This document shows positions 59,253-64,000 of a stretch of DNA of 64,000 nucleotides, piece by piece. The notes beneath the pieces are model-generated. The model saw only the letters and a program-made list of their open reading frames with translations, searched no databases and was not told the DNA's origin. How positions within the stretch are numbered: the first letter of the stretch is position 1; the number at the start of each line of letters is the position of its first letter. Position numbers and translations under genes: made by a program. The stretch is from Candidatus Tenderia electrophaga (GTDB lineage: Bacteria; Pseudomonadota; Gammaproteobacteria; Tenderiales; Tenderiaceae): contig CP013099.1 in NCBI GenBank assembly GCA_001447805.1, positions 2,241,181 to 2,305,180 on the forward strand, given 5' to 3'.

Positions 59253-60572
59253 TTGTCTCCATTGAGTAAGGAAATCTGGCGCCTGACCGGCCTGCTGGGC
59301 CTGGCGATGGTGATTGGTTTTGTCATCGAACAGCTGCTGGCCTGCCTGCTGATCGCCCTCGCCGTCTATCTGGGTTGGCACCTGCACAATATCAACCGGT
59401 TGGCGCGCTGGCTCAACAAACCGGGCAAATTCCATCCGCCGGCAGGTCAAGGCATCTGGGCCGAGATCTTCGACCGCATCTACCACCTGCAACAGAAGAA
59501 CCGCGACCGCAAGAAGAAACTGGCCAAGTACATCGCCCGCTTCAAGGAGTCCACCGCGGCCATGCCCGACGCCACCGTGGTGCTCAATCGCTACGACCAG
59601 ATTGAATGGGTCAACAAGGCCGCGCAGGAGAGTCTCGGCCTGCAACCGGCCAAGGACATCGGCCAGCATCTCAGCAATCTGATCCGGCATCCCAGTTTCA
59701 TCCGCTATCTCAACCGCAAGGATTATGAGACTCCACTCGAAATACCCGCGCCGGTAGATGAACAACAACAGCTGAGTGTGCGCATCATCCCTTATGGCCA
59801 GAACCAGCGCCTGCTGATCGCCCGCGACATCACCCGCATCAAACGCCTGGAACAGATGCGGCGCGACTTCATCTCCAATATCTCCCACGAATTGCGCACC
59901 CCGCTGACCGTCATCCACGGCTATCTGGAAAGCATGCAGGATGAAGCCGACGGGCCGCTGGCCGAATGGCATGACACCCTGGAGATGATGATGCGCCAAT
60001 CGGGCCGCATGCAGAACATCGTCAACGATCTGTTGATGCTGTCGCGGCTAGAAAACGAGGAACTCAAACCGGCCGCGCGCGAAGAGGTACCGGTGCCCAG
60101 CCAACTCTATGCCATCAAAGAGGAAGCGCTCGTCCTGAGCGCCGAAAAAGAACATCGCATCACCCTGGAGTGCGACAACGAGCTGGGGCTTTACGGCGTA
60201 CAGAACGAACTCTACAGCGTCTTTTCCAACCTGGTCTTCAACGCCGTGCGCTACACCCCCAAGGGCGGCAACATCACCATCCGCTGGTATCACGATGAAG
60301 CCGGCGCCCATCTGGAGGTGACGGACACCGGCATCGGCATTCCGCCGCAACACCTGCCGCGGCTGACCGAGCGCTTTTTCCGCGTCGACGTCGGCCGCTC
60401 GCGCGACATCGGCGGCACCGGCCTGGGCCTGGCCATCGTCAAGCATGTGCTGGAGCGCCACCAGGCCAAGCTCAGAATCAAGAGCCAGGTCAACCGCGGC
60501 AGCACCTTCATCTGCGATTTTCCCGCCGAAAGCATGGTCATTTACCCGCAACAATCCGTCATAAAAATGTAA
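59253..60572 (+). CDS. phoR: Phosphate-regulon sensor kinase PhoR
   Basis: A 439-residue membrane histidine kinase starting at TTG (59253), with GAGGAGTGAGGG just upstream. Two close hydrophobic segments lie at about 9-38, then a PAS domain (MPDATVVLNRYDQIEWVNKA, about 100-190), HisKA with His212 (ISHELRTPLTVIHGYLES), and HATPase with N (VFNAVRYTPKGG), G1 (VTDTGIGIPPQHL) and G2 (GGTGLGLAIVKHVLERH). It phosphorylates PhoB when phosphate is scarce, gated by the Pst/PhoU system. No large periplasmic sensor domain, as is normal for PhoR. Confidence 0.95.
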   Translation: MSPLSKEIWRLTGLLGLAMVIGFVIEQLLACLLIALAVYLGWHLHNINRLARWLNKPGKFHPPAGQGIWAEIFDRIYHLQQKNRDRKKKLAKYIARFKESTAAMPDATVVLNRYDQIEWVNKAAQESLGLQPAKDIGQHLSNLIRHPSFIRYLNRKDYETPLEIPAPVDEQQQLSVRIIPYGQNQRLLIARDITRIKRLEQMRRDFISNISHELRTPLTVIHGYLESMQDEADGPLAEWHDTLEMMMRQSGRMQNIVNDLLMLSRLENEELKPAAREEVPVPSQLYAIKEEALVLSAEKEHRITLECDNELGLYGVQNELYSVFSNLVFNAVRYTPKGGNITIRWYHDEAGAHLEVTDTGIGIPPQHLPRLTERFFRVDVGRSRDIGGTGLGLAIVKHVLERHQAKLRIKSQVNRGSTFICDFPAESMVIYPQQSVIKM

Positions 60573-60573
60573 T
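60556..60573 (+). promoter_or_regulatory. Pho box upstream of the first pstS
   Basis: CCGTCATAAAAATGTAAT matches the Pho box with one change in each half-site. It overlaps the last codons of phoR and lies about 75 bases before the pstS start. Confidence 0.8.
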
Positions 60574-60647
60574 ATTAAGGCCGCATACTTGCGCCAGCTC
60601 GTCACTTTAGACGATGTTTTCCCCAACGACTGCAGGAGCAATATTCG

Positions 60648-61619
60648 ATGAAACTTCGTAACACTCTGATCGCCGTGGCCGGCGGCCTGGCGCTGGCATC
60701 CGGCGCGGCGCTGGCGGACAGCAAGGTCGACCCCAAGCTGCCTGAATACAGCAAGGCCAGCGGCATTTCCGGCAACCTGTCGAGCGTCGGTTCCGACACC
60801 CTCGCTAACCTGATGACCCTGTGGGCCGAGGAATTCAAGCGCGAATATCCCAATGTGAATATTCAGATCCAAGCGGCAGGCTCCTCCACCGCGCCGCCGG
60901 CCCTGACCGAGGGCACCTCCAACCTGGGGCCCATGAGCCGCAAAATGAAAGATAAGGAAATCGAGTCCTTCGAAAAGCGCTACGGCTACAAGCCCACCGC
61001 CGTGCCGGTCGCCATCGACGCCCTGGCGGTCTACGTGCACAAGGACAACCCCATCAAGGGCATGAGCATCCCGGAAGTGGATGCCATATTCTCCGTCACG
61101 CGCAAGTGCAAACATGACACTGACATCACCAAGTGGGGCGACCTGGGCCTGAGCGGCAGCTGGGCCAATCAGGATATCCAGCTCTACGGCCGCAACTCGG
61201 TCTCCGGTACTTATGGCTATTTCAAGAAAAAGGCCTTGTGCAAAGGCGACGCCAAGAACACCGTCAACGAGCAGCCCGGGTCCGCCTCGGTGGTGCAGTC
61301 GGTCTCGGCCTCCATCAACGGCATCGGTTATTCTGGTATCGGCTATAAGACCTCCGGCGTCAAAGCCGTACCGCTGGCGAAAAAGCCGGGTGACCCCTTC
61401 GTCGCGGCCACGCCCGACAACGCCATTGCCGGCGACTACCCGCTGTCACGTTTTCTGTATGTCTACGTCAACAAGCACCCCAACAAGCCCCTGGCGCCGT
61501 TGGAGCGTGAGTTCTTTAAGATGGTGTTGTCCAGGGCCGGGCAGGAAGTCGTCGTCAAAGACGGCTATATCCCGCTGCCGGCCAAGGTGGTGGATCGGGT
61601 GCTGGAGAGCCTGGAATAA
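60648..61619 (+). CDS. pstS: Phosphate-binding PBP-like periplasmic protein, first copy
   Basis: A 323-residue periplasmic protein. A signal peptide ([20 protein letters not shown]) is followed by the phosphate-binding family pattern: [19 protein letters not shown], then [20 protein letters not shown] with the Ser-rich anion loop, [14 protein letters not shown], and [20 protein letters not shown] with the second phosphate-contact region. It is longer and different from the second copy downstream. Ends at a strong terminator, so it can be expressed on its own. Confidence 0.9.
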   Translation: MKLRNTLIAVAGGLALASGAALADSKVDPKLPEYSKASGISGNLSSVGSDTLANLMTLWAEEFKREYPNVNIQIQAAGSSTAPPALTEGTSNLGPMSRKMKDKEIESFEKRYGYKPTAVPVAIDALAVYVHKDNPIKGMSIPEVDAIFSVTRKCKHDTDITKWGDLGLSGSWANQDIQLYGRNSVSGTYGYFKKKALCKGDAKNTVNEQPGSASVVQSVSASINGIGYSGIGYKTSGVKAVPLAKKPGDPFVAATPDNAIAGDYPLSRFLYVYVNKHPNKPLAPLEREFFKMVLSRAGQEVVVKDGYIPLPAKVVDRVLESLE

Positions 61620-61641
61620 CACGCCGCCCGCTGCTTTTCAT

Positions 61642-61669
61642 AAGGCCCCGCTCGGCGGGGCTTTTTTTG
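61642..61669 (+). terminator. Terminator after the first pstS
   Basis: GGCCCCGCTCGGCGGGGC stem with a short loop followed by seven T. Confidence 0.94.
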
Positions 61670-61696
61670 TCTGAATCACCGCTCAAATATTTCAGT

Positions 61697-61714
61697 CGGT
61701 CACACGAGCGTAAC
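61697..61714 (+). promoter_or_regulatory. Weak Pho-box-like site upstream of the second pstS
   Basis: CGGTCACACGAGCGTAAC keeps the two half-sites 11 bases apart but with two changes in each. It lies about 90 bases before the second pstS. Suggestive only. Confidence 0.45.
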
Positions 61715-61800
61715 ATTGGCTCCGTAAAATGCTCTCGAATTGAGTAATCGCGATTAGGTTTTTTAGTTCATTCATTCACTCAAATCGAGAGGTTAAAATT

Positions 61801-62847
61801 ATGTTTAAGCATTCTCTGGCAAGCAGCCTGATCCTGGCCGGCGGCATGATCGGCACCGCCCAGGCCGACTCCAGCCGCGACTATATCAGCATCGTGGGCT
61901 CATCCACCGTCTACCCCTTCGCCACCGTGGTTGCCGAACAGTTTGGCAAAACCAGCAAGTACAAGACCCCCAAGATCGAATCCACCGGGTCCGGCGGCGG
62001 CCTGAAGCTGTTCTGCGCCGGTGTCGGCGTGGAACACCCGGACATTACCAATGCCTCACGCCGCATCAAGTCATCCGAAGTAAAAATGTGTGAAAAGAAC
62101 GGCGTCAAGGAAATCATCGAGGTCAAGATCGGCTATGACGGCATCGCCATCGCCAACTCCAAAGCGGCGCCCCAGCTGGACCTGCAGCTGAAGGACATTT
62201 TCCTGGCCCTGGCCAAGGACGTGCCCAACCCCAACGGCAAGCAAGAGCTGGTCCCCAACCCCTATAAGACCTGGAAACAGGTCAATGCCAGCCTGCCCGA
62301 TATCGAAATCGAAGTATTGGGTCCGCCCCCCACCTCCGGTACCCGCGACGCCTTTGCCGAGCTTGCTCTGGAAGGCGGCTGCAAAACATTCGACTGGATC
62401 AAGGCCATCAAGAAAGAGGACAAGAGCCGTTACAAGAGCATCTGTCACACCGTGCGTGAAGACGGCGCCTATGTGGAAGCCGGCGAGAATGACAACCTGA
62501 TCGTACAGAAACTGGAAAGCAACGCCGACGCCCTGGGCGTGTTCGGTTACAGTTTCCTGGATCAGAATCGTGACAAAGTGCAGGGCTCCGCCATCGATGG
62601 CGTGCGACCGAAATTCGACAGCATCGCCGACGGCAGCTACCCCGTTTCACGTCCGCTCTACTTCTACGCCAAAAAGGCCCATGTCGGCGTGATTCCGGGC
62701 ATGAAGGAATACCTGGCCGAATTCACCAGCAACAAGGCCTGGGGCGAAGAGGGCTACCTGGCCGACCGCGGCCTGGTGCCCATGCCCAAAGCCGAGCGCA
62801 ATACGTTCGCCCAAGATGCCAAGCAGCTCGATACCCTCAAGATGTAA
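61801..62847 (+). CDS. pstS: Phosphate ABC transporter substrate-binding protein PstS, second copy
   Basis: A 348-residue periplasmic protein with a signal peptide (cleaved near GTAQA). Phosphate-contact segments are VGSSTVYPFATVVAEQFGKT, STGSGGGLKLFCAGVG, ITNASRRIKSSE, and GPPPTSGTRDAFAELALEGG. These are close to the PstS type found beside pstC in many Proteobacteria. AGGTTA is the only upstream purine run, so initiation looks modest. It is followed by a hairpin and pstC. Confidence 0.93.
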   Translation: MFKHSLASSLILAGGMIGTAQADSSRDYISIVGSSTVYPFATVVAEQFGKTSKYKTPKIESTGSGGGLKLFCAGVGVEHPDITNASRRIKSSEVKMCEKNGVKEIIEVKIGYDGIAIANSKAAPQLDLQLKDIFLALAKDVPNPNGKQELVPNPYKTWKQVNASLPDIEIEVLGPPPTSGTRDAFAELALEGGCKTFDWIKAIKKEDKSRYKSICHTVREDGAYVEAGENDNLIVQKLESNADALGVFGYSFLDQNRDKVQGSAIDGVRPKFDSIADGSYPVSRPLYFYAKKAHVGVIPGMKEYLAEFTSNKAWGEEGYLADRGLVPMPKAERNTFAQDAKQLDTLKM

Positions 62848-62864
62848 CCAGGCAAATGCATAAG

Positions 62865-62900
62865 GGGCGGCGACCCTGGCGTCGCCGCCCATTATATTTT
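62865..62900 (+). terminator. Attenuating hairpin between pstS and pstC
   Basis: A perfect 10-bp GC-rich stem GGGCGGCGAC/GTCGCCGCCC with six-base loop, followed by ATTATATTTT. Such hairpins lower permease expression relative to the binding protein; the T run is interrupted, so partial read-through is expected. Confidence 0.75.
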
Positions 62901-62912
62901 TAGGTAACGCCT

Positions 62913-64000
62913 ATGTCCGTGCAAACCCTGCTGCTGCTATTACTCATACTGAGTTCGGCCGCCTACTATGTTGGCCGGCGCCGCGCCTTCAGTGTGAGCG
63001 ACGGCAAGATCAGCCAGCTTCATTCCCTGCCGAGTTATTACGGCCTGTATACCGCCCTCTGGTGCGGCATCCCGGCACTGCTGCTGCTGAGTGTCTGGTT
63101 TGCCTTTGAAACGACCATCATCACCCACCTGGTGGTGGCCCGTTTGCCCGCCGACCTGCAACAGCTGGACCCGGCGCGCCTCAACCTGATCGTCAATGAC
63201 ATCAAGAACACCGTCAACGGCAATATCGTTTCCTCTGACGCCGATCCCGCCATCCTGGCAGCGGCTGAACATTACCGTCGTCTACAGTCCATCAGCCACG
63301 GCCTGATCGCCCTACTGGCGCTGTCACTCGCGCTGGGCCTGGCCGCGCTCAAGCTGCGCGCCATCCACATCAAGCATCAGGCGCGCAATGCGGTGGAATC
63401 CATCATCAAAGTTTTCCTCATCGTCTGCTCCAGCATCGCCGTTCTCACCACCGTCGGCATCGTGTTGTCGGTACTGTTCGAATCGCTGCGTTTTTTTCAG
63501 ACCGTGCCGCTCACCGAATTCATGTTCGGGCTGGAGTGGAGCCCTCAGACCGCCATCCGCGCCGACCAGGTCGGTTCCAGCGGTGCCTTCGGCGCGGTCC
63601 CGCTGTTCGCCGGTACGCTGCTCATCTCGTTCATCGCTATGCTGGTGGCCGTGCCCATCGGTCTGATGTCGGCCATTTATTTGTCTGAATACGCCGGCCC
63701 CAAGCTCCGCGCCTCGGCCAAACCGCTGCTGGAAATCCTGGCCGGCGTGCCCACCGTGGTGTACGGCTTTTTCGCCGCCCTCACCGTCGCCCCGTTCATC
63801 CGCGATAGCGGCGGCCTGATCGGGCTGGATGTGGCCTCTGAGAGCGCCCTGGCGGCCGGACTGGTGATGGGCATTATGATCATCCCCTTCGTCTCTTCCC
63901 TGTCGGATGATGTCATTAACGCCGTGCCCCAATCACTGCGCGACGGCGCCTACAGCCTGGGGGCGACGCAATCCGAAACAGTGCGTAAGGTGATCTTTCC
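62913..64000 (+). CDS. pstC: Phosphate ABC transporter permease PstC, 3' end outside window
   Basis: At least 362 residues are present and the frame is open at the window edge. A long N-terminal region holds a helix at 3-19, a second at about 50-70 (GLYTALWCGIPALLLLSVWF), a periplasmic segment and a third helix near 130. It precedes the permease core, which begins near residue 155: VFLIVCSSIAVLTTVGIVLS, then PIGLMSAIYLSEYAGPKLRA, ILAGVPTVVYGFFAALTVAP and the coupling loop DGAYSLGATQSETVRKVIF. PstC in E. coli is 319 residues in total, so this is an extended variant. pstA, pstB and phoU would be expected to follow. Confidence 0.94.
   Translation, partial: MSVQTLLLLLLILSSAAYYVGRRRAFSVSDGKISQLHSLPSYYGLYTALWCGIPALLLLSVWFAFETTIITHLVVARLPADLQQLDPARLNLIVNDIKNTVNGNIVSSDADPAILAAAEHYRRLQSISHGLIALLALSLALGLAALKLRAIHIKHQARNAVESIIKVFLIVCSSIAVLTTVGIVLSVLFESLRFFQTVPLTEFMFGLEWSPQTAIRADQVGSSGAFGAVPLFAGTLLISFIAMLVAVPIGLMSAIYLSEYAGPKLRASAKPLLEILAGVPTVVYGFFAALTVAPFIRDSGGLIGLDVASESALAAGLVMGIMIIPFVSSLSDDVINAVPQSLRDGAYSLGATQSETVRKVIF

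Overview
The window is a GC-rich stretch of a gammaproteobacterial chromosome. This rests on gene content and order: trigger factor-clpP-clpX-lon-hupB followed by tRNA-Val, tRNA-Asp and ppiD, the prmB-aroC pair, a proteobacterial-length lhr, phoBR next to pst, and mfd. GC-rich codon usage and the gene set would fit an environmental, non-enteric lineage such as Chromatiales or a relative, but no marker here fixes the genus (inference).

Layout. 1-4343 (minus): an apparent envelope lipid-export operon with an RND/MMPL exporter, a LolA-like periplasmic protein and a SPOR-domain outer-membrane protein cut by the window edge. 4525-8961 (plus): mfd and a zinc-ribbon/Sel1 membrane protein. 9035-11021: an inverted repeat, a DUF3820 gene, a cold-shock gene with a long leader, and a fumarylacetoacetate-hydrolase family gene. 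11070-15440: lhr. 15525-17027: an intact-looking IS4-family element with 19-bp perfect inverted repeats, close upstream of lhr. 17233-21475 (minus): a TonB-dependent receptor under Fur-like boxes, then tonB, exbB and exbD. The tonB start region carries a one-base frame problem at a G run, and its linker is 13 tandem 12-bp units. 21991-23824: dodecin and an erythromycin-esterase family protein. 24037-32147 (minus): a five-gene Opp/Dpp-like ABC operon with a membrane-anchored binding protein, two oversized permeases and two tandem dual-ATPase genes. 32385-36503: fabI, a dicarboxylate symporter and ppiD.

36598-45247 holds the proteostasis block (hupB, lon, clpX, clpP, tig), a diguanylate cyclase and seven tRNA genes (Asp, Val, Leu, Lys, His, Arg, Pro). 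45355-52402 (minus) holds an MFS transporter, aroC, hemN, prmB, a cysteine-containing hypothetical, alanine dehydrogenase and a response regulator. 52583-54636 (plus) holds DUF3943 and DUF3187 envelope proteins and a 43-residue membrane protein. 54723-58485 holds an HDOD protein, a HIT protein, a small monooxygenase-fold protein, an iron alcohol dehydrogenase and a MipA/OmpV protein. 58557 to the end is the phosphate-starvation locus phoB-phoR-pstS-pstS-pstC, with Pho-box-like sequences before phoB, the first pstS and, weakly, the second.

No CRISPR array, prophage, rRNA operon or recognisable defence island was seen. The best candidates for something less described are the unusual ABC operon (24037-32147), the three-part envelope export operon (1-4343) and the tonB G-tract/tandem-repeat locus (18589-19282).
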